From positions 1 to 64,000 of the forward strand of contig NZ_JAHKKG010000011.1 in assembly GCF_018829635.1 (NCBI RefSeq): a stretch of DNA of 64,000 nt. Reading direction: 5' to 3'. Shown here one piece after another: positions 42,305 through 50,959 of the stretch; the first letter of the stretch is position 1; every line of letters begins with the position of its first letter. The notes below the pieces were generated by a model, which saw only the letters and a program-made list of their open reading frames with translations, did no database searches and had not been told where the DNA came from. The position numbers and the translations under genes were made by a program. The stretch is from Paractinoplanes bogorensis (GTDB lineage: Bacteria > Actinomycetota > Actinomycetes > Mycobacteriales > Micromonosporaceae).

Positions 42305-45037
42305 CTACGGCTGCGTGGTGTAGACCGTGGGATCGCCCTGCTTCAACCAGATCTGCGGGGCGTCGATCGGGGTGAAGGCACGGTCCCCGCCCGGTTCACG
42401 GGTGTCCGGGACCGTGTCGCCGTTCGGCTGGTGCATGATGAAGTTGACCGGCTTGGTGTCGTCGACCAGCGGAATCTCGTACGTCGCCCAGCCGCCGTCG
42501 ACACTGGCATGCGGCCACGGCTTGTCCCAGGCGATCTGGGCCAGCACCGCCGGGTCGACCGCGTCACCCCACAGGTGCAGACCCCAGCCGGTGTAGTCGC
42601 CGGCCGGCCGCTGGTAGTGCACGGTCGCCGTCGTGAGCGGCGGCCCGGCGTAGCGCACGGTCCGGATGGTGCTCGTCGTGCCCAGCGTGGCCCGGTAGCG
42701 GATCTGTGTGCCCGCGGCCAGGTTCAGCGGCGTGAGGTCGTCGAAGGCGGTGTACGCGGGGGACGAGTCGTCGCGGCCGATGGCAGTCCACGGGCCGCCG
42801 GCGACGCTGCGCTCGAACCGCACCACGTGACTGGAACGTTCCGGATCGGCGATCGCCCGCACCTCGACCTTGCCGCGCACGTTGGCGCCCTCGGCCGGTG
42901 CCTCGATGGTCAGAACCGGCGCCGGGACCCGGATGTCGCGCTCCCGGCTGGTGGCGGTGTGCCCGGCGTTGTCGAGCACCACCGCGCGATATTCCACGGA
43001 AGAGCCCGTGCGCAGTCCGGACACGTCGTGGAACACCTGGTAGGGCGCGTTGTCGTCGGTGCCGATCGACTGCCAGGTTCCTTTGCCCGTACGGGCGTAG
43101 AAGGTCACCTCGGCGAACGAGGAACCCGCGACAGAGGCCGAGACCTGCACCCGTCCTCGCGACTCGGCGGCCGGCGCCGGCGCGGCGAGCGAGATCGCCG
43201 GGGCCGCCTTGGACGCCGGGATCCGGCCGCTCGATGCGTAGACCACGGTGGACAGCGCCGGAACGGTGACGCTGAGCCGCCGATCGGAGGCCGACGTGAC
43301 CGTGGACGGTCCGGATCCGTACACGCGCTCGAACCTGCCCCCGGAGATGTAGGTCGGCACGGCGACCGTCTTCGCGGCGGTCGAGTTGTTGAGTGCCACC
43401 ACGAACTCGCGCTGCTGACCACGGTCGGTGCGGGAGAACGCGTACACGCCGGGGCCCGGGTCGGCGTAGCGGCTCTGGTGGGCGCCGTCGCGAAGCGCCG
43501 GGTACCTCTTGGCCAGCGCCGCGAGCCCGGAAATGCTCGTGTAGAGAGGGTGCGTGGTGACGAAGTTGTCCGAGGCGTGGGTGGCCGTCGTACCGAGCAG
43601 GTCGTCGTCGAGATATTCGGGCACCCGGCTGGCGAACATCGTCTGGCGGGCGTCCTGGTCGCCGCCCGGTCCGGTGAAGCCCTGCTCGTCGCCGTAGTAG
43701 ATGACCGGGTTGCCGCGCGAGAGGTACATCAGCTCGTGGGCCAGCCTGTCCTTGGCGACCCAGGTGGCGTCCCCGGCGCCCGGGTTGTCGGCGGTCACGA
43801 AGCTGCCGATCCGGCCCATGTCGTGGTTCCCGAGGAAGGTCGGCAGCTGGTAGACGTTCGAGTCGGCGTCGGTGTACCAGTCGTCGGCCGCGAAGAACTT
43901 CTCCAGGGCGGCGGCCGGCTGCCCCTTGGAGGCGTAGTTGCGGGCCGCGTCCTGGAACGGGAAGTCGAGCACCGACTGCATCTTGTCGCGGGTGGTGAAC
44001 TGCGAGGTGAAGCTCTTCGAGGTGTCGAAGACCTCGCCGAACATGAAGAACTCGGGCTTGCCGTGCTTCTTGGCGAAGGACAGCACCTCGGGGCCGAACC
44101 TCTGCCAGAACTCGTCGTTGACGTGCTTCATGGTGTCGATCCGGAAGCCGTCGACGCCGAAGTCGGCGATCCACTTCTCGTAGACGTCGATCATGCCGTT
44201 GACGACCTTGGGGTTCTCGGTGAACAGGTCGTCGAGGCCGAAGAAGTCGCCGTATTGCGAGTTCTCGCCGACGAACGTCGTGTCGCCGCGGTTGTGATAG
44301 AGCGTGACGTCGTTGAGCCAGGCCGGCACCTTGAGGTTCTGCTCGGCCGGGTCCAGCACCGGAACGTACGGGAAGGAGGTCTTGGGGTCGAGCTTCGGGA
44401 AGTTCGCCTTGCCCGCGTAGTCGCGGTCGTCGAACGGCTGGCCGGCGGCGGTCCTGTACGGCGAGACGTCCTTGGACACGTACGGCTGCCGCGCCCCCGA
44501 CTCGTAGCCGATCACGTCGGCCGTGTGGTTGGTGATGATGTCGAAGTAGACCTTCATGCCCCGCTGGTGGGCGGCGTCGATCAGCGACTTGAGCTCGGCG
44601 TTGGTGCCCAGGTGGGGGTCGATCTGGGTGAAGTCGGTGATCCAGTAGCCGTGGTAGCCGGCCGACGGGCCGTCCTCGAGCTGCACGGCCTTGTTCTTGA
44701 AGCTCGGCGTGAGCCAGATCGACGTCGTGCCGAGGCCCTTGATGTAGTCGATGCGCCGCAGCAGCCCGGCCAGGTCGCCGCCGTTGTAGAAGCCCTTCTT
44801 CGTCGGGTCGAACCCGGACACCAGCGGGTCGGCGCCGAGTCCGCCCTGGTCGTTGGCGGTGCTGCCGTTGTCGAAGCGGTCGGCCATGACGAAGTAGAAG
44901 TTCTCGTCGGACACCGGCGCGCGTAACGAGTGGCGGCCGGGCAGACCACCACCGCCGGACGCGCTGGCCGGCGCGCTCAGAGCGCTCCCGGCCAGCACCG
45001 CGGACAAGAGGAAGGCGAACGTGCGGCGTATGTGCAT
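42305..45037 (-). CDS. Secreted GH13 alpha-amylase/pullulanase-like enzyme
   Basis: This encodes 910 residues with a Sec signal (LLSAVLAGSALSAPASAS). The GH13 (beta/alpha)8 domain carries the catalytic set: nucleophile Asp301 in GFRIDT, acid/base Glu335 in FGEVFD, and Asp406 in GNHDMG. An all-beta domain C and two Ig/fibronectin-like modules with the SRERDIRV-type repeat follow. A C-terminal PUD/CBM41-like domain (about 800-910) carries WGLHLWGDAV and VNFIMHQPNGD, pointing to branched alpha-glucans. It overlaps the GH31 stop by one base (TGATG) and is the last gene of a four-gene operon. It probably releases malto-oligosaccharides outside the cell. Confidence 0.93.
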   Translation of the reverse strand: MHIRRTFAFLLSAVLAGSALSAPASASGGGGLPGRHSLRAPVSDENFYFVMADRFDNGSTANDQGGLGADPLVSGFDPTKKGFYNGGDLAGLLRRIDYIKGLGTTSIWLTPSFKNKAVQLEDGPSAGYHGYWITDFTQIDPHLGTNAELKSLIDAAHQRGMKVYFDIITNHTADVIGYESGARQPYVSKDVSPYRTAAGQPFDDRDYAGKANFPKLDPKTSFPYVPVLDPAEQNLKVPAWLNDVTLYHNRGDTTFVGENSQYGDFFGLDDLFTENPKVVNGMIDVYEKWIADFGVDGFRIDTMKHVNDEFWQRFGPEVLSFAKKHGKPEFFMFGEVFDTSKSFTSQFTTRDKMQSVLDFPFQDAARNYASKGQPAAALEKFFAADDWYTDADSNVYQLPTFLGNHDMGRIGSFVTADNPGAGDATWVAKDRLAHELMYLSRGNPVIYYGDEQGFTGPGGDQDARQTMFASRVPEYLDDDLLGTTATHASDNFVTTHPLYTSISGLAALAKRYPALRDGAHQSRYADPGPGVYAFSRTDRGQQREFVVALNNSTAAKTVAVPTYISGGRFERVYGSGPSTVTSASDRRLSVTVPALSTVVYASSGRIPASKAAPAISLAAPAPAAESRGRVQVSASVAGSSFAEVTFYARTGKGTWQSIGTDDNAPYQVFHDVSGLRTGSSVEYRAVVLDNAGHTATSRERDIRVPAPVLTIEAPAEGANVRGKVEVRAIADPERSSHVVRFERSVAGGPWTAIGRDDSSPAYTAFDDLTPLNLAAGTQIRYRATLGTTSTIRTVRYAGPPLTTATVHYQRPAGDYTGWGLHLWGDAVDPAVLAQIAWDKPWPHASVDGGWATYEIPLVDDTKPVNFIMHQPNGDTVPDTREPGGDRAFTPIDAPQIWLKQGDPTVYTTQP

Positions 45038-47343
45038 CAGATCTCCTGCGCGAGAAGGATTTCCCCGATGGCGGTGGCGAGCGCGTCGTCCAGGTCGAGG
45101 GCCTGCAGGGCCGAGAGCCGGACGGTGAGCGGGCGGTCGGCCGTGGCGGTCTCGAGCACCTTGGTCTTGGTGCGGTACTCGATCTGGGCCCGGTCGAGCA
45201 GCGTGAAGACCAGCCCGGACACGTCGTTACGGCGCAGGCGGGGACGGGCGCCGACGCCGATCCGTAACGTGGCCGTGACTGGCACGTCATGGACTGTAAT
45301 GGATGTCCGGGTGTCACCGCGCTCGATGTCGAACGGAGTGTCCACGCCGTCGACGGTTGCCACCGGATCGACGTCGGTCAGCGCCGGAAAGCTGACGGTC
45401 CAGCGCCGGGCAGCCGGTAGGATGCCGTCGGCGTCCTCGGCCGGGGCGACGACGAGTTCGCCGTCCGCCTGGCGGTAACGGAGCTGAGTCCGTACGGGAA
45501 AATCCTCTTGCAGCTCGAAGTCACCGTCCGCGCCGGCCACCACGAGTAACTCCAGGTGCCCGGGAATGACCGGATCGTTGCCGGGCACGGCCTGACCGTC
45601 GAGCGGGATGATCGCCCCGCCGGTCGCCAGCACCGGGATCGTGGTCAGGTCGCGATGCAGCAGAAGCGTGCGCCCGCCGTCGTAGACGAGGTCGGTGAGC
45701 ACGTCGACCCACGTCCCTTCGGGCAGCCACGCCTTGACCCGGCCCAGTCCCGTGCGCCGGTCGGCCGGTGTCACGATCGCGGCGACCAGCAGCTCGGTGC
45801 CGAACTGGTACTGATCGGGCACCTCGTAGGCCGCGTCCTCGGCCGGCGCCCGGTAGTACATCGGCAGCGCCAGCGGATCGCGGCGGTGGTTCATGGCGTG
45901 CAGGTACGGCACGAGCCGGTGCCGCAGCCGCAGGAACGCCGTCATCACCGCGCGGGCCGGCCCGGGGTGCAGCCACGGCTCCTTGTGCAGGAACGGGTTC
46001 TTGGTCGAGTGCAGCCGCAGGACGGGGGAGAAGCAGCCGAACTGGACCCAGCGGGTGGCGAGTTCGTCATCCCGTACGCCGAACAGATGTCCGCCGATGT
46101 CATGGCTCCACCAGCCGTAACCGATGTTGGCCGCGGTCGCCGTGAAGTACGGCTGGAAGGCCAGCGAGGCCCACGACACGACGGTGTCGCCCGAGAACCC
46201 GACCGGATAGCGGTGACTGCCCGGCCCGGCGTACCGCGAGAAGGTGAGCGAACCGTGGTCGCGGAAGTGGAAATGGTTGAGCATCCACAGCGGGTCGATG
46301 CCGGCGATCCGCGAGTGCGGCCCCGACTGCCAGTCGAGCCACCAGAAGTCGACACCGCCATCCTCGAGCCCGCGGTGCAGCACCTCGAAATAGGCAGTGA
46401 GGAACGCCCGGTCGGTGACGTCGAACGCGATCGGCTCGCCGGCCGCCGGGTCTTTCCCCAGGGCCAGAGCCATTTTCCCGTACGCGTCCTCATAGGCGCG
46501 GACCCCGTCGGCCGGGTGCACGTTGAGCGTCACGCGCAGTCCTTCGCCGTGCACCTTGTCGAGGAACGCGGGCGGGTCGGGGAAGAGCTCCCGGTTCCAG
46601 GTGTATCCGGTCCAGCCGCTGCCGTACCGGGGGTCGACGTCGGTCACGTGCCAGTCCATGTCGAGCACCCCGACCGAGAACGGCAGGCCCTCGCGGCGGA
46701 ACCGGTCGAGCAGGTCGAGGTAGGAGTCGGCGGTGTACTCGTGGAAGCGGCTCCACCAGTTGCCCAGCGCGTAACGCGGCACGACCGGCTGGGGGCCGGA
46801 GACGGCGTAGAACGCGTCGAGCGCCTCGCGGAAGTCGTGGCCGTAGGCGAACACGTACAGGTCGACGCGGTTGACGTTGTCGGCGCTGACCCAGCCGTCT
46901 TTCGTGAACAGGAACGAACCCGAGTCGTCGATGACCGCGTAGCCCGTACGGGAGACAACGCCCGGTCCGAGAGGGATCGCGCCGTCGGCGTTGTCCAGCG
47001 TGCGGGCGGTTCCGCCCAGGTCGTCCGGCGTCTGCCCGTAGCGCCAGACCGAATGGTAGTTGCTGATCCCGCCGCCGACGGCGAGGCTGAGCCCGCTCGT
47101 GGTGAACGGCCCACGGTCGTACGTGAGACGCAAGCGCGACGTGACCACCTCGAGCAACCCGTCGCTCTCGTGCCGTTGGAAGCCGGGCACGGGCAGTCGG
47201 CGGTTGACGGCAAAGGTGGACGCGCGGTCCTCGAACACGCCGTCGTCGGCGTACTCGAGACGGACCAGGCCATCGGTGAGCACGGTGATGCGGTATTTGT
47301 CGCCCTGGACGATCGCTGCCGGGTCGGCGACCGGGTTCGTCAT
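45037..47343 (-). CDS. GH31 alpha-glucosidase (cytoplasmic)
   Basis: This encodes 768 residues without a signal peptide. An N-terminal beta-sandwich precedes the GH31 barrel, with nucleophile Asp337 in WWLDWQS and acid/base Asp386 in GFSGDTV. The subsite motif WWSHDIGGH and RWVQFGCFSPVLRLH are also typical. C-terminal beta domains complete the fold. ATG 47343 overlaps the methyltransferase stop, and the frame open beyond it is shadow. It probably cleaves alpha-linked glucose from oligosaccharides taken up after the secreted amylase acts, although no transporter of the ABC type is nearby. Confidence 0.92.
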   Translation of the reverse strand: MTNPVADPAAIVQGDKYRITVLTDGLVRLEYADDGVFEDRASTFAVNRRLPVPGFQRHESDGLLEVVTSRLRLTYDRGPFTTSGLSLAVGGGISNYHSVWRYGQTPDDLGGTARTLDNADGAIPLGPGVVSRTGYAVIDDSGSFLFTKDGWVSADNVNRVDLYVFAYGHDFREALDAFYAVSGPQPVVPRYALGNWWSRFHEYTADSYLDLLDRFRREGLPFSVGVLDMDWHVTDVDPRYGSGWTGYTWNRELFPDPPAFLDKVHGEGLRVTLNVHPADGVRAYEDAYGKMALALGKDPAAGEPIAFDVTDRAFLTAYFEVLHRGLEDGGVDFWWLDWQSGPHSRIAGIDPLWMLNHFHFRDHGSLTFSRYAGPGSHRYPVGFSGDTVVSWASLAFQPYFTATAANIGYGWWSHDIGGHLFGVRDDELATRWVQFGCFSPVLRLHSTKNPFLHKEPWLHPGPARAVMTAFLRLRHRLVPYLHAMNHRRDPLALPMYYRAPAEDAAYEVPDQYQFGTELLVAAIVTPADRRTGLGRVKAWLPEGTWVDVLTDLVYDGGRTLLLHRDLTTIPVLATGGAIIPLDGQAVPGNDPVIPGHLELLVVAGADGDFELQEDFPVRTQLRYRQADGELVVAPAEDADGILPAARRWTVSFPALTDVDPVATVDGVDTPFDIERGDTRTSITVHDVPVTATLRIGVGARPRLRRNDVSGLVFTLLDRAQIEYRTKTKVLETATADRPLTVRLSALQALDLDDALATAIGEILLAQEI

Positions 47344-48170
47344 GCGGCCCGCCCGGCGACCATCCAGCACGCCGCGGTGAAGGCGACTTCTCTTTCTTTC
47401 ACGTACGGATCGAAGGCCGGCCGCACCACGTCGACGACCTTGGCCCGCGTCGCCTCGTCGACGTGCGGGAGGGCCAGGCCGACCGGGCCCAGGCGGCTGA
47501 AGTAGCCGACCAGCTCGGACTCGGGCATCGTGCAGGTGACGTCGACCGGCTCGAGGGTCACGCCGGACCAGCCGCTCTCGTCGAGGATCCGGCGGACCTT
47601 GCCCTGGTCGGCGAAGGCGAACTGGCCCGGTGCCTCGGGGTCGCGCGGCGGCAGGTCGGGGAGCAGCGGGGCGGCGGCACGCTCGGCGGTGGTCATGAAC
47701 GGGTTGTCCTCGATGTCGCGCCACACCAGGGCTTTCAGTGTTGCTCCGGGTGCGGCGGCGTGGCGCAGGTTGGTGAACGCGCGTACGGGATCGTTGAAGA
47801 ACATGACGCCGAAGCGGGACATGACGAGGTCGTACGAGGCGGGCTCGAACTCGTGCTCCTGGGCGTCGGCGCGGATGAAGGTCACGTCGACGCCCGCCTG
47901 CTCGGCTCGTTTCCGGGCCGCGGTGAGCATGGGTTCGGAGATGTCCACGCCGGTGGTGCGGGCTGCGCCTCGCCCCGCCATGGTCACCGTGGTGCCGCCC
48001 GTGCCGCAGCCCACGTCGAGCACGGTCGTGGCCGTCCGCGGCACGGCGTCGATCAGCACGTCGGCGAGCGGTTGATAGAGGGCGTCCATCACCGACTGCG
48101 CTTCGATCCAGGCGTTGCCGCTCGGCCCGTTCCACCGGGCGGCACCGTCGTACGTGTTCTTGTCAGTCAT
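47340..48170 (-). CDS. Class I SAM-dependent methyltransferase
   Basis: This encodes 276 residues. It has Motif I LDVGCGTGG (51-59), the acidic loop GVDISEPML, and the motif with YDLVMSRFGVMFF typical of UbiE/class I small-molecule methyltransferases. ATG 48170 overlaps the MFS stop and its own TGA overlaps the GH31 start, so it is tightly coupled in the operon. The substrate is unknown. The company of an exporter and a TetR regulator suggests methylation of a small bioactive or toxic compound and not of sugar. Confidence 0.9.
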   Translation of the reverse strand: MTDKNTYDGAARWNGPSGNAWIEAQSVMDALYQPLADVLIDAVPRTATTVLDVGCGTGGTTVTMAGRGAARTTGVDISEPMLTAARKRAEQAGVDVTFIRADAQEHEFEPASYDLVMSRFGVMFFNDPVRAFTNLRHAAAPGATLKALVWRDIEDNPFMTTAERAAAPLLPDLPPRDPEAPGQFAFADQGKVRRILDESGWSGVTLEPVDVTCTMPESELVGYFSRLGPVGLALPHVDEATRAKVVDVVRPAFDPYVKEREVAFTAACWMVAGRAA

Positions 48171-49537
48171 GCGCTCACTTTGGCACCTTCCCGCGGTCCT
48201 GTCGGTGTGAGCGCGGCCGCCACCACTACTCCGACGGCGGCGATCACGGCCACGGTGCGGAAGCCGTTCTCGAAGCCGGCCAGGGTCGAGCCGGCGATGC
48301 CGGCGGCGGCCACGCTGGAGACGACCGCGGCGCCGAGCGAGGCGCCGAACTCGTGGAACGTGCTGACGATGCCCGAGGCGATGCCGGCCTCGTGCGGGGC
48401 GACCTGGCCGAGCGCGGTGGCCGAGGCCACCACGAACAGGACACCCGTGCCCGCGGCGGCGATCACGACTCCGGCCAGCACGGCCGCGGTCTCCAGTTTC
48501 ACCGCGGGGATTCCCATGCCGACGGCGGCAATGGCGGTGCCGGCGATCGCGAGTGGCCGTGCTCCCAACCGACCGATCAGACGGCCGGTGAGCTGGGCGG
48601 ACAGCATCGTGGCGACAGCGACCGGGAGGAACAGCAGGCCGGTGGTGAGGGCGCCGAAACCACGGGCGCCCTGGAAGTAGAAGGTGCCCAGGAAGAACAC
48701 GGCGACCATCAGGGCCGTCGCCAACAGGATCAGGAACGTGCCGGTGGCGACCGGGCGACGGGCCAGCATTCGTACGTCCATCAGCGGGGCTTCGGTGCGC
48801 TTCTGCCACCACACGAAGAGCAGGTATCCGATGGCGCCGGCCAGCAGCAGGAGGCCGGTCGTGGCGGTGAGCCAGCCGCGGTCGCCCGCCCCGATCAGCG
48901 CGAAGATCACGGCCGCGGTCGACGCGGTCACCAGAGCCGCTCCGAGTACGTCGACTCTTCCGTGAGCGTTCGGCTTGATTGTCGGCAGCATTCGGGTCAG
49001 GGCGGCGGTGATGATCAGGCCGACCGGGACGTTGACGAAGAAGACCCAGGGCCACCCCGGACCGGCCGTGATCAGGCCGCCCAGCAGCACGCCGAGCGCC
49101 GCGCCGCCGCCGCCGAGGGCCGACCAGACGCCGAGGGCCCGGTTCCGCTCGTCGCCGTCGAACAAGCCGATGACCAGCGAGAGTGCGGCCGGCGAGAGCA
49201 GGGCCGCGCCGACCCCCTGGGCGATCCGCCCACCCAGCAGCACCTCGGCCGAACCGGCCAGACCCGCCACCAGCGACGCCCCGGTGAAGATCAGCAGCCC
49301 GGCGAGCAGGACACGCTTGGCGCCGATCAGGTCGGCGATCCGGCCGCCGAGCAGCATCAGGCCGCCGAAGGTCAGGGTGTAGGCGCTCACCGTCCAGGTC
49401 AGCGCCGTGCGGCTCAGGCCCAGGTCGGAACCCAGGCTGGGCAGCGCGATCGCCACCACGGTGACGTCGAGGATCAGCATCAGCTGGGCGATCCCGAGGA
49501 ATCCGAGAATCCGCCAGCGCAACGGATGGGGTGTCAT
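48167..49537 (-). CDS. MFS efflux transporter (DHA2 family)
   Basis: This encodes 456 residues with about fourteen hydrophobic segments. It has the MFS motif GGRIADLIGAKRVL after the second helix and motif C-like GPGWPWVFFVNVPVG near helix 5, as in EmrB/QacA-type drug/H+ antiporters. ATG 49537 has GGAGG 6 nt upstream. It is the first gene of the operon, and two palindromic sites lie between it and the divergent TetR gene. It likely exports a drug-like compound under TetR control. Confidence 0.92.
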   Translation of the reverse strand: MTPHPLRWRILGFLGIAQLMLILDVTVVAIALPSLGSDLGLSRTALTWTVSAYTLTFGGLMLLGGRIADLIGAKRVLLAGLLIFTGASLVAGLAGSAEVLLGGRIAQGVGAALLSPAALSLVIGLFDGDERNRALGVWSALGGGGAALGVLLGGLITAGPGWPWVFFVNVPVGLIITAALTRMLPTIKPNAHGRVDVLGAALVTASTAAVIFALIGAGDRGWLTATTGLLLLAGAIGYLLFVWWQKRTEAPLMDVRMLARRPVATGTFLILLATALMVAVFFLGTFYFQGARGFGALTTGLLFLPVAVATMLSAQLTGRLIGRLGARPLAIAGTAIAAVGMGIPAVKLETAAVLAGVVIAAAGTGVLFVVASATALGQVAPHEAGIASGIVSTFHEFGASLGAAVVSSVAAAGIAGSTLAGFENGFRTVAVIAAVGVVVAAALTPTGPREGAKVSA

Positions 49538-49557
49538 GATCGACCTCCGGCTCTAAG

Positions 49558-49575
49558 TCGTACGTAGGTGTACGA
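49558..49575. promoter_or_regulatory. TetR operator copy 1
   Basis: TCGTAC-N6-GTACGA is a perfect 6-bp inverted repeat, 20 nt upstream of the exporter ATG. It shares its architecture with the second copy. Confidence 0.7.
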
Positions 49576-49593
49576 GATAGCGCCGACGATAAC

Positions 49594-49611
49594 TCGTATA
49601 TTCCCGTACGA
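49594..49611. promoter_or_regulatory. TetR operator copy 2
   Basis: TCGTAT-N6-GTACGA is the same inverted repeat with one mismatch. It is followed by AGATAG, much as copy 1 is followed by GATAG. It lies 15 nt before the TetR ATG, so both divergent promoters can be repressed. Confidence 0.7.
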
Positions 49612-49626
49612 GATAGAGTGGGTGAC

Positions 49627-50223
49627 ATGGCTCCCACCGAGGCCCGCCCCCAACCTCGCCGCCGCGCCGACGCCGAGCGCAGCATCGCCCGCATCGTGGC
49701 CGCGGCCCGCTCCTCACTCAGCCGCGACCCGGACGCCACGGTCGACGAGATCGCGCTGGCCGCCGGGGTCGGGCGGATGACGGTCTACGGCCACTTCCGC
49801 ACCCGGCCCGAGCTGGTCGAGGCCGCACTGGCCGAGGCGCTGCGGGTGGGGGAGGAGACACTCTCGGCGGTCGACCTGACCGGCGACCCGCGCGAGGCGC
49901 TGGCCCGCCTGCTGGCGTCGAGCTGGTCCCTGGTGTCGGAGTCGTCGGCGCTGCTGGCCGCGGCCGAAAAGGTGCTGCCCGAGGGCCGGGTGCGCGAGTT
50001 GCACGGCAGCGCCGCCGACCGGGTCGAGGCGCTGCTCGGCCGCGGTCAGGCCGACGGGGTGTTCCGCACCGACCTGCCGATGAGCTGGCTGGTCAACGTC
50101 ATCCAGCACGTCCTGCACGGCGCGGCCGAAGAGGTGCGCGCCGGCCGCCTGGCCGAGCACGAGGTGGCCCGCGTGGTGACGCGCACGGTGTTGTCCATGC
50201 TGACCGATCGACCGGCCCACTAG
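49627..50223 (+). CDS. TetR-family repressor
   Basis: This encodes 198 residues from ATG 49627 (GTG 49618 adds three residues). The HTH is canonical: ATVDEIALAAGVGRMTVYGHFRTRPELV. The C-terminal ligand domain is helical and ends with VVTRTVLSML. There is no Shine-Dalgarno near the ATG, so a leaderless message is possible. It is divergent from the MFS-methyltransferase-GH31-GH13 operon with paired palindromes between, so it most probably represses that operon and itself. Confidence 0.9.
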   Translation: MAPTEARPQPRRRADAERSIARIVAAARSSLSRDPDATVDEIALAAGVGRMTVYGHFRTRPELVEAALAEALRVGEETLSAVDLTGDPREALARLLASSWSLVSESSALLAAAEKVLPEGRVRELHGSAADRVEALLGRGQADGVFRTDLPMSWLVNVIQHVLHGAAEEVRAGRLAEHEVARVVTRTVLSMLTDRPAH

Positions 50224-50263
50224 ACCGGCCGATCGGCAACGCCTTTACTCGCGGCCCGTCAAC

Positions 50264-50342
50264 TTGCGGCCGCTCTGCTTACGGCCGCTTTGCTTACGGC
50301 CCCGCTTTGCTTACGGCCCCGCTTTGCTTGCGGCGGCTTTAC
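50264..50342 (-). repeat. 15-17-bp tandem repeat following the small basic protein
   Basis: At least five decaying units of the form TTACGGCCCCGCTTTGC (plus strand) run into the stop codon of the gene at 50339-50545. Read on the minus strand they resemble GRK/Lys-rich codons after the TAA. This could be an expanded former C-terminus cut off by the stop, or a 3'-UTR structure. Confidence 0.7.
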
Positions 50343-50545
50343 TTGCGCCCGCGCAGCCGGGCCGCGAGCTGCGACAGTCGGCGCTGGTTCTCGGGCTTGC
50401 GCATCTCCTGCTGGGCCCGGTTGCTGAGCTGCGAGAGCCGCCGCTTGTTCTCGGGCTTGCGCATCTCGGCCTGAGCCCGGTTGACGAGCTGCTGCCCCTT
50501 GGGGCTGCGCAGGAACTGACGAATGCGGTCGGCGATCGATGCCAT
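50339..50545 (-). CDS. Small basic repeat protein
   Basis: This encodes 68 residues from ATG 50545, with GGAGAGGA upstream. It begins MASIADRIRQFLRSPKGQQ. Two near-identical units follow, NRAQAEMRKPENKRRLSQL and NRAQQEMRKPENQRRLSQL, then a basic end RGRK. It is predicted helical, with no TM segment or Cys. It may bind DNA or membrane through its Lys/Arg faces. It looks like a short conserved-hypothetical actinobacterial protein, and no function is assigned. The tandem DNA repeat at its 3' end is unusual. Confidence 0.7.
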   Translation of the reverse strand: MASIADRIRQFLRSPKGQQLVNRAQAEMRKPENKRRLSQLSNRAQQEMRKPENQRRLSQLAARLRGRK

Positions 50546-50957
50546 GAAGGTGTCCTCTCCCCGCCGCACCCGATGGCCGAACTCCCGCACACGAGACTCC
50601 GACCCCCGAACGCGGCGATCATGTCGTCACGTGGTGAGCCGAAGGTCTCGTCCACCTCGCAACCGTCACGAGGCCCGGGCACCGGGAGCCCGAAGACTCC
50701 GTACTGACGACAGCCGGCGGAGGACTACTCCCCTTCGCCCTCAAAGGTACCCGAGTTCCGACGCCCGCTGCGGAACGTGACGTGCCGACACCGCACCATC
50801 CGACCAGCGCGGACATAACCGACGAGAAGCCGGGAACCGACCCCGGTCGATCGTGCGTGGCAGCGTCGAACTCCGTACGCGGAAAACTGAAGCCGCGACC
50901 AGGGTCTGTGTCGAGTGGGGGCCACGCCGCAGCCCGGCCCCCACTTCGACACAGACC
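50546..50957. other. Intergenic stretch of 412 nt
   Basis: No convincing coding frame was found on either strand. It holds the upstream region of the small basic gene and the long hairpin at 50901-50959. Nothing tRNA-like was seen. Confidence 0.5.
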
Positions 50958-50959
50958 CT
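50901..50959. terminator. Long imperfect hairpin after the four-repeat gene
   Basis: The left arm 50901-50923 pairs with 50936-50959 as a 14-bp and a 9-bp stem separated by one bulged A. The loop is 12 nt. It begins inside the stop codon of the minus-strand gene, so it most likely terminates that transcript, although no T-run follows. Confidence 0.75.

Noticed and set aside
45037..48135. GH31 gene starting at 48135
   Set aside because: The extra 264 codons lie over the methyltransferase in another frame. The GH31 N-terminus fits ATG 47343, which has an ATGA overlap.
50546..50957. tRNA or small RNA gene
   Set aside because: No cloverleaf or TpsiC-like sequence was found. Only hairpins attributable to termination are visible.
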